The translations under genes were made by a program, and so were the position numbers. A stretch of 64,000 bases of DNA from Nocardia transvalensis NBRC 15921 (GTDB taxonomy: Bacteria; Actinomycetota; Actinomycetes; Mycobacteriales; Mycobacteriaceae), in the NCBI RefSeq assembly GCF_000308875.1, contig NZ_BAGL01000128.1:248001-312000 (forward strand). Reading direction: 5' to 3'. This document shows, in pieces, positions 16,405 through 25,334 of this stretch; position 1 is the stretch's first letter; the number at the start of each line of letters is the position of its first letter. The notes beneath the pieces were generated by a model. The model ran no database searches. It was given only the letters and a program-made list of their open reading frames with translations, and was not told the origin of the DNA.

Positions 16405-17193
16405 GTGGCGGAGGACAGGCCGGCGCCGGAGGGGGTCGACCCCACTCGACCGAGTTCCGCTCGGGTGATCGACTACCTGCTGGGCGGTAAGGACAACTAC
16501 GAGGCGGATCGTCTCGTCGGCGATCGCATGCTCGCGGTCGCGCCCGAGACCCGGACGCAGGCGTGGTTCAGCCGTCAGTTCCTCACCGGCGCAGCGACAT
16601 TCGCGGCGGAGGCGGGGGTGCGGCAGTTCATCGATATCGGTGCGGGGATTCCCACCTCACCCAGCGTCCACGAGGCGGCGAAGAAGTTCGACACCTCGGC
16701 GGTGATCGCGTCGGTCGACTACGATCCGGTCGTGTTCGCGCACGCCAACGCGATGGTGGCGGGCGTGCCCGGGGTGACGCCGATGCTGGCGGATTTCCGC
16801 ACTCCGGACGAACTCATCGAGCGCCTCCGCGCCGAGGCGTCCATCGACTTCCGCGAGCCGGTCGCGCTCCTGGTCGTGGGCGTGCTGCACTTCATCATGG
16901 ACGACGAGCGCCCGGCGGAGATTATCGCCCGGTTCCGCGAGGTGATGGCGCCGGGAAGCTATCTGGCGTTCACCCACGGCAGCGTCGAGACCCACGACGA
17001 TTTCGTGGCCGCGGCGACGGGCACCAACGGCACCATGGCCGAGTGCAGGTGGCGGTCCAAGTCCGAGATCGAGGCGATGATGGCGGGTTTCGAGGTGCTC
17101 GACCCCGGCATCGTGCCGATTCAGGAGTGGCTCGGCGACGATCTGCCCGCGACCCGGCTGGTGTTGCTGGGCGGCATCCTCCGCCGCGGCTGA
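16405..17193 (+). CDS. SAM-dependent methyltransferase, DUF574/Methyltransf_19 type
   Basis: 262 residues from GTG with GAGGAGG 6 nt upstream. The N-terminal signature PSSARVIDYLLGGKDNYEAD is diagnostic of this actinobacterial methyltransferase group. The SAM-binding glycine loop is FIDIGAGIPT, followed by an acidic strand end (VDYD) and LHFIMDDERPAE. Members occur in many copies in Nocardia and Streptomyces; substrates are mostly unknown. Nothing nearby specifies the substrate. Cytoplasmic. Confidence 0.88.
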   Translation: MAEDRPAPEGVDPTRPSSARVIDYLLGGKDNYEADRLVGDRMLAVAPETRTQAWFSRQFLTGAATFAAEAGVRQFIDIGAGIPTSPSVHEAAKKFDTSAVIASVDYDPVVFAHANAMVAGVPGVTPMLADFRTPDELIERLRAEASIDFREPVALLVVGVLHFIMDDERPAEIIARFREVMAPGSYLAFTHGSVETHDDFVAAATGTNGTMAECRWRSKSEIEAMMAGFEVLDPGIVPIQEWLGDDLPATRLVLLGGILRRG

Positions 17194-17212
17194 CCGAGGC
17201 GGCAGCCGCGGG

Positions 17213-18253
17213 TCATTCCACCGCCGCGAGCCGGTTCGCCCGCGCGACCATGGCGTCGGCCACCGCGCGAGGACGGCGGCCGAGCCCGCAGGGGCTCGCG
17301 ACGCCGTCGACCGGACGCCCGAGCGCACTCTCGATCATCCGCAGCGTCCCTGCCTGTTCCGCCTCCTCCGGCCCGTCGTGGACGAATCCGGCGTAGAACG
17401 CGGTGCCCGCGCCCAGTTCCAGATCGGCCAGGGGCGCATAGAATTCCGGCTGCGACGGCGGTGGCGTGGCGCCCGAGGCGAACGGTGCGTGCACGAATTC
17501 CAGCGGCCGATCCGACGGCCAGTGCGCCGCAACGGAATTCGCCATATCGACGAGGGGGCGGGCGGTGCGCAGCGCGGCGCCGCCCTTGTTGCCGCGGCTG
17601 CCGAGGCACAGATGGACGCCGAAGCGCGTGCCGGCGGGCGCCGCGGCGGCGAGGGCGGCGAGCCCGCGGCTCGTGCCCACCGCCGTATCGGCCAGGCGGT
17701 GTCCGTGCTGTGCCCTCGCCATGAGCACGAGTTCCGCCGGGCCCTCCAGCTGGATCACGACATCGTCTCCCGCCAGTTCGCGGACCCTCTCGATGGCACG
17801 CACCGTCGCGTCGGCGAACACCTTGCGATGCGACAGGGCCGCGGGCAGGCCCATGGCCGTGAAGGCCAGGGTGAAGGCGGACGGCATCCCGATCTGCAAC
17901 GACAACCCGGGCAGGTCGTGGTCGCGGCGCAGGCGCTCGAAGACCGGCAGCGCCTCCGCGGCCTCCGCCGGGTAACCGAGATCCATTGCGGCGGTGTCGG
18001 TGTCGCGGCCACGGGAGATGCGGTGGATGGTCGGAAGCGGGGCGGAGACCCACGGCCGGCGCGGTCGCGGCTCCAGCACGCCCTGCGCCACCAGATCCGC
18101 GATGATCGGTTCGACGTAGAACTCGTAGCGCCGGGTCTCGCCGGTCGGCAACGACCGCAGCCGCGGGCCGGCGGCGTCGATCATCGCCGACATCGCGTCG
18201 TCGGTACTTTCGGCTGGGTAACTGCCGACACAATGCACAGCTCGCTCAGCCAT
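17213..18253 (-). CDS. MetE C-terminal-like zinc protein
   Basis: 346 residues from ATG 18253; ATG 18262 or a longer frame are possible. It resembles the C-terminal half of cobalamin-independent methionine synthase (UROD/MetE superfamily). GVHLCLGSRG carries the His-x-Cys zinc pair and SPCGLGRRP the third Cys. The N-terminal HCVGSYPAE matches the usual substrate-loop start. The family's N-terminal folate domain is absent, so it is unlikely to be a full MetE; such short homologues often transfer methyl groups from other donors. It ends 19 nt from the convergent methyltransferase stop. Confidence 0.75.
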   Translation of the reverse strand: MAERAVHCVGSYPAESTDDAMSAMIDAAGPRLRSLPTGETRRYEFYVEPIIADLVAQGVLEPRPRRPWVSAPLPTIHRISRGRDTDTAAMDLGYPAEAAEALPVFERLRRDHDLPGLSLQIGMPSAFTLAFTAMGLPAALSHRKVFADATVRAIERVRELAGDDVVIQLEGPAELVLMARAQHGHRLADTAVGTSRGLAALAAAAPAGTRFGVHLCLGSRGNKGGAALRTARPLVDMANSVAAHWPSDRPLEFVHAPFASGATPPPSQPEFYAPLADLELGAGTAFYAGFVHDGPEEAEQAGTLRMIESALGRPVDGVASPCGLGRRPRAVADAMVARANRLAAVE

Positions 18254-18453
18254 GCCGGGCATCCTAATCGCACCACGCCCCGGACGACGGCACAAACGGC
18301 CGTCAGGGGGGCTTCCCGGGGCCGAAATGGGATGGTGGAGTTAGCTGTACCGGTAATCTTGCGTGTTGCCGTGGCGCGTTATAACGTGCGTCACCGACGA
18401 TCGGTCAGGGTGTCCATCGGGCACCGCCCCTCTCACCCAAGGGAGAGCCTCGC

Positions 18454-19479
18454 GTGCGAGCCTCGATACGGACAGCGGCGGTAGGCATTGTGGCGGCACT
18501 GTTCTCGTTCGCCACGGGGGTGGTGCAGGCCGAGGAAACTCCCGCGCCGGATTCCTGCCGATCCTTCTTCGTCCCGGTTCCGCAGGGACAGTTGGCCGCG
18601 ACGCTGTGCCTGCCCTCGGACGCGCCGGCGAATACCGTCATGGTGCTGATGTCCGGGTCCAATTACAACGGCACGTACTGGGATTTCTCGTACCAGCCCG
18701 AGACCTACAACTTCCGCAAGGCGATGAACCGGGCGGGCTACGCGACGCTGATCGTGGACCGGCTCGGCAACGGCGCCAGCACGCGCCCGCCCGCCCTCTC
18801 CCTGACGGCCTCCGCCACCGCCGACGCCCTGCACGGCATCGTGCAGGGGCTGCGGCAGGGCCTGGCGGGCGCGCAGCCGTTCGGGAAGGTCGTCACCGTC
18901 GGCCACTCGCTCACGTCGGGCACCTCGGTCATGGAGGCCAGCGCCCACCACGACGTCGACGGCGTTGTGCTGACCGGATATTCGCACGCGCTGAACGTCG
19001 GCGAGACTCTCGGCGTCGTCGCGACCTATCAGCCCGCCGGTAATGATCCCGCCTTCGCCGGCCGCGGCTACGACTCGGGATATCTCGTCTCGCGCCCCGG
19101 CGCCCGGATGCACGACTTCTACGCACCCGACAATGTCGATCCCGAGGTTCTCGCGCTGGACGAGAAGACCAAGGAAGCGTTCTCCCTCACCGAATATCCG
19201 GACGGGCTGCTGTCCACCCTGCCGGGTATGTCCAGCCTCATCAACGCGCCCGTTCTCGTGGTCGACGGCAGTCTGGACAGGCTGTCGTGCGGTATCAATT
19301 ACACGGTCTGCGCGAATTCCGGCACCCTGCAGGCCGCGGAGGCGCCGTATTTCAGCCCTGCTGCGCGGTTGCGGACATTCGTGCTGCCCGGTAGCGGGCA
19401 TGCGCTCAATCTCGCCCGCAATACCGTCGAATACCAGTCGGCTGTCATCGATTGGGCGAACTCGACCGTCGGTCGATAG
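18454..19479 (+). CDS. Secreted alpha/beta hydrolase
   Basis: 341 residues from GTG 18454 with GGGAGAG upstream. Signal peptide about 1-26 (VVQA-EE). Alpha/beta-hydrolase core: VMVLMSGSNYNGTYW (oxyanion region), nucleophile GHSLTSG, acid in VLVVDGSLDRLS and His in LPGSGHALNL. Two Cys flank the acid region (SCGIN and TVCAN), suggesting a disulfide in the exported enzyme. Ester or lipid hydrolysis is likely; the substrate is unknown. The steroid-dehydrogenase-like gene starts 86 nt downstream but behind its own KstR-like box. Confidence 0.8.
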   Translation: MRASIRTAAVGIVAALFSFATGVVQAEETPAPDSCRSFFVPVPQGQLAATLCLPSDAPANTVMVLMSGSNYNGTYWDFSYQPETYNFRKAMNRAGYATLIVDRLGNGASTRPPALSLTASATADALHGIVQGLRQGLAGAQPFGKVVTVGHSLTSGTSVMEASAHHDVDGVVLTGYSHALNVGETLGVVATYQPAGNDPAFAGRGYDSGYLVSRPGARMHDFYAPDNVDPEVLALDEKTKEAFSLTEYPDGLLSTLPGMSSLINAPVLVVDGSLDRLSCGINYTVCANSGTLQAAEAPYFSPAARLRTFVLPGSGHALNLARNTVEYQSAVIDWANSTVGR

Positions 19480-19508
19480 CCGGTAGCGACCCACCGGACG
19501 CCGGAAAC

Positions 19509-19522
19509 TGAAACAGGTTATA
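19509..19522 (+). promoter_or_regulatory. KstR-box match upstream of the flavoprotein gene
   Basis: TGAAACAGGTTATA fits the published KstR consensus TNNAACNNGTTNNA at every fixed base and lies 44 nt before the start codon. KstR is the TetR-type repressor of cholesterol catabolism genes in mycobacteria and rhodococci. Confidence 0.65.
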
Positions 19523-19565
19523 GTTTGGTCCGACGTTGCGGTTGGGCTGCCTGAAGGGGTTCGCG

Positions 19566-21170
19566 ATGGTGTGGGACGCCACCACGGATGTGCTGGTCGT
19601 GGGATTCGGCGCGGCCGGTGCGTGCGCGGGGCTGGAGGCGCGGGCGGCGGGCGCGGAGGTGCTGGCCGTGGATCGCTTCAACGGCGGCGGCGCCACGGAA
19701 CTCTCGGGTGGGATCGTGTACGCCGGTGGCGGTACCGCCGTGCAGCGCGAGGCAGGTATCGGCGATACGGCCGACGCGATGTTCGCGTACCTGGCCCGCG
19801 AGGTCGGTGATGCGGTGCGGCCGGAGACGCTGCGGAGGTTCGTCGACTCGAGCCCCGAGATGATCGACTGGCTGATGGGGCACGGCGTGCCGTTCGAGGC
19901 GTCGGTGTGCACGTACAAGACCTCGTATCCCGACAACCGGTACTACCTGTACTACTCCGGCAGCGAATGTTCGGGGGAGTTCCGCGCCGTCACGCCGCCG
20001 GTGCAGCGCGGGCATCGGGCGAAGGGGAGGGGAGCGTCGGGCAAGATGATCTACCAGCCGCTCGCCCGCGCCGCGTTCGCGGCCGGTGTGCGATTCCGGC
20101 CGCACACCAGGGTGGTCGCGCTGGAGAGCGACGACAGTGGTCGTGTGATCGGTGTCCGGGCTCGGACGATGGCCGATGCGCCGGCGTCGGTCCGCAGGAG
20201 CTTCGCGGCGATGGCAGCTGTCGCCGCCAAACCGGGCATCTACTATCCGCCCTTGCGGCGGGTGCTCGAAGGTCGGCTCGAGGCGCTGGAGCGGCGGTAT
20301 GCGCGCGAGATCCGAATTCGGGCCCGTGGCGGCGTAATCCTCTGTGCCGGAGGGTATATCGCGAATCGAGAGATGCTCGCACGGTACGCTCCCGGGTACA
20401 CCGGAGGGCTGGCGCTGGGCACCACCGGTGACGACGGGTCCGGTATCGAACTCGGCCTGGCCGCCGGGGGCACGGCCGAGCGGATGGACAATGTGTCGGC
20501 GTGGCGGTTCATCGCTCCGCCCAGCGCCTTCTACAGCGGGCTGCTGGTGAACGAGGAGGGCCGCCGCTTCATCGACGAGACCCGCTACGGCGCCGCGGTC
20601 GGCAACGCGCTGGTGCGGGAGCAGGGTGGTAAGGGCTGGCTGCTCGTCGACGCCGCCCTGATGGGCGAGGCACGCAAACAGCTTGCGAGCGAAGCGATCT
20701 GGTTCCAGCGGTTGCAGGCGGAGTCGATGCTGCGGACCTCCGCGGTCCGTGCCGATACCGTCGAGGAGGTGGCGCGCCGCGCCGGAATCTCGCCGGAGGG
20801 CCTGGCCGCGACGATCCGGGCGCACAACGAGGCCATCGCCGGCGACCGGCCCGACCCGCAGGGCAAACCGCGCGAGTTCACCCATCCGATCGAGAAGGGC
20901 CCGTTCACACTCCTGGACGTGTCGGTCCGGCCGAAGCTGACCAACCCGTGCCCCATGTTCAGCCTCGGCGGCCTGGTCGTGGACGAGAACACCGGAGCGG
21001 CACACTCTTCGACCGGCGACCCGATCCCCGGCCTGTACGTCGCGGGCCGCAGCGCCATCGGCATCTGCTCGGAGTCCTATGTCAGCGGCCTGTCGATCGC
21101 GGACTGCGTCTTCTCCGGCCGCCGCGCGGGCCGCTTCGCCTCGGCCGAACTCTCCGAAACCGCCGCCTGA
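19566..21170 (+). CDS. FAD-dependent 3-ketosteroid dehydrogenase-like protein
   Basis: 534 residues from ATG 19566 with GAAGGGG upstream (an ATG at 19536 adds 10 non-conserved residues). Rossmann FAD motif DVLVVGFGAAGACAGLEA at the N-terminus; FAD-binding C-terminal motif near GIYVAGRSAIG-type sequence (GLYVAGRSAIGICSESYVSG). The fumarate reductase/KstD superfamily includes 3-ketosteroid delta-1 and delta-4(5-alpha) dehydrogenases, and phrases such as YYLYYSGSECSGEF and NEEGRRFIDETRYG fit the latter group. With the KstR box this points to steroid catabolism, though no other sterol gene is in the window. Confidence 0.8.
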   Translation: MVWDATTDVLVVGFGAAGACAGLEARAAGAEVLAVDRFNGGGATELSGGIVYAGGGTAVQREAGIGDTADAMFAYLAREVGDAVRPETLRRFVDSSPEMIDWLMGHGVPFEASVCTYKTSYPDNRYYLYYSGSECSGEFRAVTPPVQRGHRAKGRGASGKMIYQPLARAAFAAGVRFRPHTRVVALESDDSGRVIGVRARTMADAPASVRRSFAAMAAVAAKPGIYYPPLRRVLEGRLEALERRYAREIRIRARGGVILCAGGYIANREMLARYAPGYTGGLALGTTGDDGSGIELGLAAGGTAERMDNVSAWRFIAPPSAFYSGLLVNEEGRRFIDETRYGAAVGNALVREQGGKGWLLVDAALMGEARKQLASEAIWFQRLQAESMLRTSAVRADTVEEVARRAGISPEGLAATIRAHNEAIAGDRPDPQGKPREFTHPIEKGPFTLLDVSVRPKLTNPCPMFSLGGLVVDENTGAAHSSTGDPIPGLYVAGRSAIGICSESYVSGLSIADCVFSGRRAGRFASAELSETAA

Positions 21171-21733
21171 CGGTTTCCCTCCAGAAACTCCGTCACACCG
21201 GCATCGGGGTGGGGGAGGTGTGGAGTTGCACCGGCTGGCGTAGGTGAGGGGGAGCAGGGCATAGCGCTTGTGCGGCAACAGGATTGATCCCGGGAAAGCT
21301 GTCTGTGCTGTGTCCGCGATTCTTAATAATGGTATCTAACTATGCGCACTAACGCATGTCGGCCCAAATTGGCGTGTCCCGATGAGATCCCACAGCACCA
21401 CTCGAAAAGAAGCTCAGAGGAGGGGCTTGGCTAGACGGCGATACGGGCGTGCGTTTGCCCGGGTGTCGGGATCAGCTCGGGGTCGGGCCGGGGCCCCGAG
21501 CTGATCTCCCCTCCATGTGCCCCGGCGGGCCGGTGCTCGTCCGGTGGTCCCTGTGATCGGCCCGGGTTCCGGATGTTCGCACGGTGCCGGGGAGCCGAAC
21601 GGTTGCTGCCCGGTGCGGTCGTGGGTGGTGGCGGCCGTCGTACAATCGTCGAAAGGGTATGTGTGCGTGGGTGTTCGGGGCGACCGGATGTGCGCAGGCC
21701 GTGGCCGGATTCGCGCACGGGGAGGGTTATGTC
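21171..21733. other. Non-coding gap between flavoprotein and AraC genes
   Basis: No credible gene. Contains the motif TGTGCGGCAACA-GG-ATTGATCC (21269-21290), an A/T-rich patch (~21325-21350), and a strong hairpin at 21470-21506. Confidence 0.5.
21470..21506. terminator. Strong hairpin in the 563-nt gap
   Basis: Perfect 13-bp stem GATCAGCTCGGGG / CCCCGAGCTGATC with an 11-nt G/C-rich loop. It may be a terminator that insulates the AraC gene from upstream transcription, or the trace of a lost gene. Confidence 0.45.
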
Positions 21734-22702
21734 GTGAGTCGTTCGGACTATCAGCCGTTGCATGCCTCGACCGGCGAGGTGGGAGAGGCGGATCGGATCG
21801 ACTTCTGGGTGGGGCATGTCTGTGGCAATCACGGCGAGATGGGGTTCGAGTTCGGTGACCGCCGCGGCTTCGCGGGGACCACGCGGGTGCAACGTCTCGG
21901 TGATGCGCGGCTGGGGGATTTTCAGCTCGTCGAGTTCTCGTCCACGGATATCCGGTACGCGCGGACGGCGCGGCATATCCGGAGGGACGACGACCGTAGC
22001 GCGAGGCTGGTGATCGCGCTGGAGGGCGGGATCGGGTTGTCGCAGTGTGACGATGCGGTGTGGTTGCGGCCGGGGCAGATGGGCATGGTCACGATGGGAC
22101 TGCCGATGGCTTTGACGCACGGTGATTTCGCGCGCGCGTGGATTCTCACCGTACCGGCGGAGGATCTGCCTGCGTCGTGCCGGGATCGTCCGCCGCTCGC
22201 GCTCGATTCGGAGCGCGCGCTGCTGGGCACCGTGGCGGCGATGACGGGGCAGCTCGCGGCGTGCCGGGAGACGATGTCGACGTGGGAGTTCGTCCAGATC
22301 AGCTCGCGGCTCGTCGAGTTGCTGGGGATGTCGCTGGATGACGATCGCGCGCCTGCGGAGTCGCGGTACGCCGCGATCGCGCGGGATGCGCGCCTGTATG
22401 TCGAGAAATATTCGGACGATGCGAGCGTGACGGTGGATTCGATCGCCGATCACCTGGGTTGTTCGCGCCGGATGCTGGAGGCCGCGCTGCGGTCGGTGCG
22501 GATAAGCCCCGCGCGCCTGTTGCGGGAGACCCGGCTGCGGCGGGCGCGGCAGCGGTTGCAGGACCGGTTCCGCGCGGACAGTGTCAGTGCGGTCGCGTTC
22601 GCGTCGGGGTTCGGTTCGATATCGGCGTTCAACGAGGCGTTTCTGCGCGAATACGGCGTTCCGCCGGGCCAGTTCCGGCATCATGCGCTGCGGTGTTCGT
22701 GA
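21734..22702 (+). CDS. AraC-family transcriptional regulator
   Basis: 322 residues from GTG 21734, chosen for the GGGGAGGG 7 nt upstream; longer in-frame starts exist at 21584 and 21659. An N-terminal cupin-like ligand domain of the AraC-binding-domain-2 type (ARHIRRDDDRSARLVIALEG) is followed by a C-terminal double helix-turn-helix (VDSIADHLGCSRRMLEAAL and SVSAVAFASGFGSISAFNEA, then GVPPGQFRHH). The target is unknown; a MarR gene and an MHS-family transporter follow on the same strand and are possible targets. Confidence 0.85.
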   Translation: MSRSDYQPLHASTGEVGEADRIDFWVGHVCGNHGEMGFEFGDRRGFAGTTRVQRLGDARLGDFQLVEFSSTDIRYARTARHIRRDDDRSARLVIALEGGIGLSQCDDAVWLRPGQMGMVTMGLPMALTHGDFARAWILTVPAEDLPASCRDRPPLALDSERALLGTVAAMTGQLAACRETMSTWEFVQISSRLVELLGMSLDDDRAPAESRYAAIARDARLYVEKYSDDASVTVDSIADHLGCSRRMLEAALRSVRISPARLLRETRLRRARQRLQDRFRADSVSAVAFASGFGSISAFNEAFLREYGVPPGQFRHHALRCS

Positions 22703-22776
22703 GCGGCTCCGGGGTGCGTGCATAGCGTGCAATGATGCGATCGCTGCAGGTGGTGACGTTGCGGTATGGTGCGCGG

Positions 22777-23271
22777 GTGACGGAGATCGATGCGCCGCTG
22801 GTTCCGTTGTCGGAGCGGACGGCGTTTCTCGTGGCGCAGTTGGGGTTCGAGGTCGGGTTCCGGTTCTCGGATGCGCTGGCGCCGTTCGGGATCGGGCCGC
22901 GGCACTACGGGATGTTGCGGCAGCTGGCGGCGCGGGACGGTCAGACACAGCAGCAGCTGGGGGATACGCTGCACATCCATCGCAATGTGATGGTCGGCCT
23001 GGTCGACGAGCTGGAGAAGCGCGGCCTGGTGGAGCGGCGGAAGCATCCCTCGGATCGTCGTGCCTACGCGGTGCATCTGCTGCCGGCGGCGCACGAGCTG
23101 CTGGCGCGGATCGAGCCGATCGTGCAGCAGATCGACGGCGGCCTGCTGACGCCGCTGGACGAGGGTGAGCGGGCGGCGCTGCGCGGGTTGCTGGACAAGG
23201 TGGTGGTCGCGGCCGGTCTCGCGCCGGGGGTGCATCCGGGTCTCGTGCGCGGGACGGGGCCTGGCTGCTAG
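22777..23271 (+). CDS. MarR-family transcriptional regulator
   Basis: 164 residues from GTG 22777. A TATGGT box 6 nt upstream suggests a leaderless transcript; ATG codons at 22732/22735 are alternatives. Winged-helix MarR core: QQQLGDTLHIHRNVMVGLVDELEKRG for the helix-turn-helix and VERRKHPSDRRAYAVHLLP for the wing, with dimerising helices at each end. The ligand is unknown. It precedes a metabolite transporter by 119 nt and may control it. Confidence 0.8.
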   Translation: MTEIDAPLVPLSERTAFLVAQLGFEVGFRFSDALAPFGIGPRHYGMLRQLAARDGQTQQQLGDTLHIHRNVMVGLVDELEKRGLVERRKHPSDRRAYAVHLLPAAHELLARIEPIVQQIDGGLLTPLDEGERAALRGLLDKVVVAAGLAPGVHPGLVRGTGPGC

Positions 23272-23390
23272 CGACGTATTCGGGGCTGTGGGGGTCACTT
23301 TCGTCGGATGAATCGCGGAGAGTCGGCCACGGCTCGCGGTTGCCATCGCTTAGCCTGAGGTGATCGATACCCCGCGAGGAGGTCCTGTCC

Positions 23391-24827
23391 TTGGCTGTGC
23401 TGGTTCCGCGTGAGCGTCCGAGGCGCTGGAGGCTCGACGACATCGTCGTCACCGATCCGCCCATCATCCGCCGGGCGATCGGCGCGGCGAGCATCGGCAA
23501 TATCACCGAGTGGTACGACTTCGGCGTCTACGCCTATTTCGAACCGACCATCAAGGACGTGTTCTTCTCCCACCTGGGTGACACCGCGGGCACGATCGCG
23601 ACGTTCGGCCTGTTCGCGGTGGCGTTCCTGGTCCGCCCGTTCGGCGGTATGTTCTTCGGGCCGCTGGCCGATCGCATCGGGCGCAACAAGGTGCTGGCCA
23701 CCACGATGATCCTGATGGCGGTGGGTACCTTCGCGATCGGCTGTATCCCGGATCAGAACGCGATCGGTATCTGGGCGCCGATGCTGTTGCTGTGCGCGCG
23801 GTTGCTGCAGGGCTTTTCGACCGGCGGTGAGTACGGCAACGCGATGACGTTCATCGCGGAGTACGCGCCGGATCGGCGGCGCGGATTCCTGGGCAGCTGG
23901 CTGGAATTCGGGACCTTCACGGGGTATCTGCTCGGTGCGCTGGTCGTGACGCTCGCCGACGCCGTCCTCACTCACGACCAGTTGCTGTCGTGGGGGTGGC
24001 GGTTGCCGTTCTTCGTGGCGCTGCCGCTGGGTGTGGTGGGTGTCTACCTGCGTATGCGCTTGGCCGAGACGCCCGCTTTCGCGGCGCTGGAGAAGGAGTC
24101 CGAGGAGCGGGAGAAGGCGAACAAGACCGGCGACGAGGCGAAGATTCTGGCGAGGCTGTGGCCGTACGTCCTGGTGTGCATGGGTTTGGTCGTGGTCTGG
24201 AATGTCACGAACTACATGCTGACGTCCTATATGCCGACCTACGTCACCGAGACGGTGCCCGATTCGACGGGCGGCGGGGTGTCCTCGTCGACGTCGCAGT
24301 GGTTGCAGATCGCGGTGATGGCGATCGCGCTGCTGACGATTCCGGTGATCGGGTTGATCTCCGACCGGGTGGGGCGTAAGCCGATCATCTGGACGGGTAT
24401 CGGGGCGTTGATCGCGCTGGCGTTCCCGATGGTGCTGCTGGTTCGCACCGACAACGCGTTCGCGGTGTTTCTGGGGCTGCTGATGATGGGGCTGACGCTG
24501 ATCTGTTTCAGTGCGACGATGCCGTCGACGTTGCCGTCGCTGTTCCCGACGAAGGTGCGGGGTGCGGGTCTGTCGGTGTCGTTCAATGTCGCGGTGTCGC
24601 TGTTCGCGGGTACGACATCGGTGGTGGTGGGCGCGCTGGTGGGTGCGACCGGTGATCTGAACTGGCCCGCCTACTACCTGATCATCGCGGGTCTGGTGGG
24701 TGCGGTGGCGGTGTATTTCCTGCAGGAGCCCAACGGGCGGCACATGTGGGGTTCGGCGCCGGCGGCGCGGTCGGCGGAGGAGGCCGAGGAACTCGTGGGT
24801 GCGCAGGGGTCGCGGCCGTCGGCGTAA
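23391..24827 (+). CDS. MFS transporter, metabolite:H+ symporter (ProP/MHS) family
   Basis: 478 residues from TTG 23391 with GAGGAGG 8 nt upstream; GTG 23397 is an alternative. Twelve membrane segments are expected. MHS-family signatures are clear: NITEWYDFGVYAY at helix 1, PFGGMFFGPLADRIGRNKVL in loop 2-3, LLQGFSTGGEYGNAMTFIAEYA in helices 4-5 and GLISDRVGRKPII in loop 8-9. Such transporters import small carboxylates, betaine or proline with protons. The substrate cannot be told from the sequence. Confidence 0.87.
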   Translation: MAVLVPRERPRRWRLDDIVVTDPPIIRRAIGAASIGNITEWYDFGVYAYFEPTIKDVFFSHLGDTAGTIATFGLFAVAFLVRPFGGMFFGPLADRIGRNKVLATTMILMAVGTFAIGCIPDQNAIGIWAPMLLLCARLLQGFSTGGEYGNAMTFIAEYAPDRRRGFLGSWLEFGTFTGYLLGALVVTLADAVLTHDQLLSWGWRLPFFVALPLGVVGVYLRMRLAETPAFAALEKESEEREKANKTGDEAKILARLWPYVLVCMGLVVVWNVTNYMLTSYMPTYVTETVPDSTGGGVSSSTSQWLQIAVMAIALLTIPVIGLISDRVGRKPIIWTGIGALIALAFPMVLLVRTDNAFAVFLGLLMMGLTLICFSATMPSTLPSLFPTKVRGAGLSVSFNVAVSLFAGTTSVVVGALVGATGDLNWPAYYLIIAGLVGAVAVYFLQEPNGRHMWGSAPAARSAEEAEELVGAQGSRPSA

Positions 24828-24882
24828 TCCGTTGCCCCGGCATGTGATTCATTGCCCCGACGCGTGACCGGGGGTGCCTTGG

Positions 24883-25110
24883 TCAGGGTTCGGCGGGGCG
24901 GGCGTCGAGGTCGGGGAATCGGGCGCGGAGTTGGCTCATGCAGCGGCGGACCTCGTCGAGGTCCCGGGACAGCAGGCGGGCCTCGGTCGTCGCGCGGGGT
25001 AGTCCGCGCCGGGTGAGCTGGGTGCGCAGGGCGGCGTCGAGGGCGTCGGCTTCCGCCGCGAGCCAGTCGTAGAAGACGCGGGCCTGGGCCGCGTCGGAGG
25101 CGTCACGCAC
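24883..25110 (-). CDS. Small unrecognised protein
   Basis: 75 residues from GTG, helical and Arg/Leu/Ala-rich (ARVFYDWLAAEADALDAALR, then LLSRDLDEVRRCMSQLRARF). No family, signal peptide or membrane segment recognised. It sits convergently 55 nt from the transporter stop and alone on its strand. It is probably real because its helical, charged composition differs from antisense shadows. Confidence 0.45.
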   Translation of the reverse strand: MRDASDAAQARVFYDWLAAEADALDAALRTQLTRRGLPRATTEARLLSRDLDEVRRCMSQLRARFPDLDARPAEP

Positions 25111-25334
25111 GGTGGGCCGGCCCCGGGTCAGGCGATCCGGTCGGATAGCGGCCGGTTCGTTTGTGCTTCGTACATCTCACGGTCACTCATGATTCATGTT
25201 TACCCGGCGGTGCCCACCGGTGGGGCGAGTCGCGAGTCCGACGGCCCGCGGGCTCGGGACCTTCGGCCGTCTCGGTGCGGGGCGGTGTGCGGGAGGCTGG
25301 ATGCCATGAACCGTTCCGTCGCGGGAGGTGCCGG

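Noticed and set aside
21431..23506. A 691-codon minus-strand frame opposite the AraC and MarR genes
   Set aside because: Arg/Pro/His-rich composition and no domain, while the plus strand has clear AraC and MarR folds.
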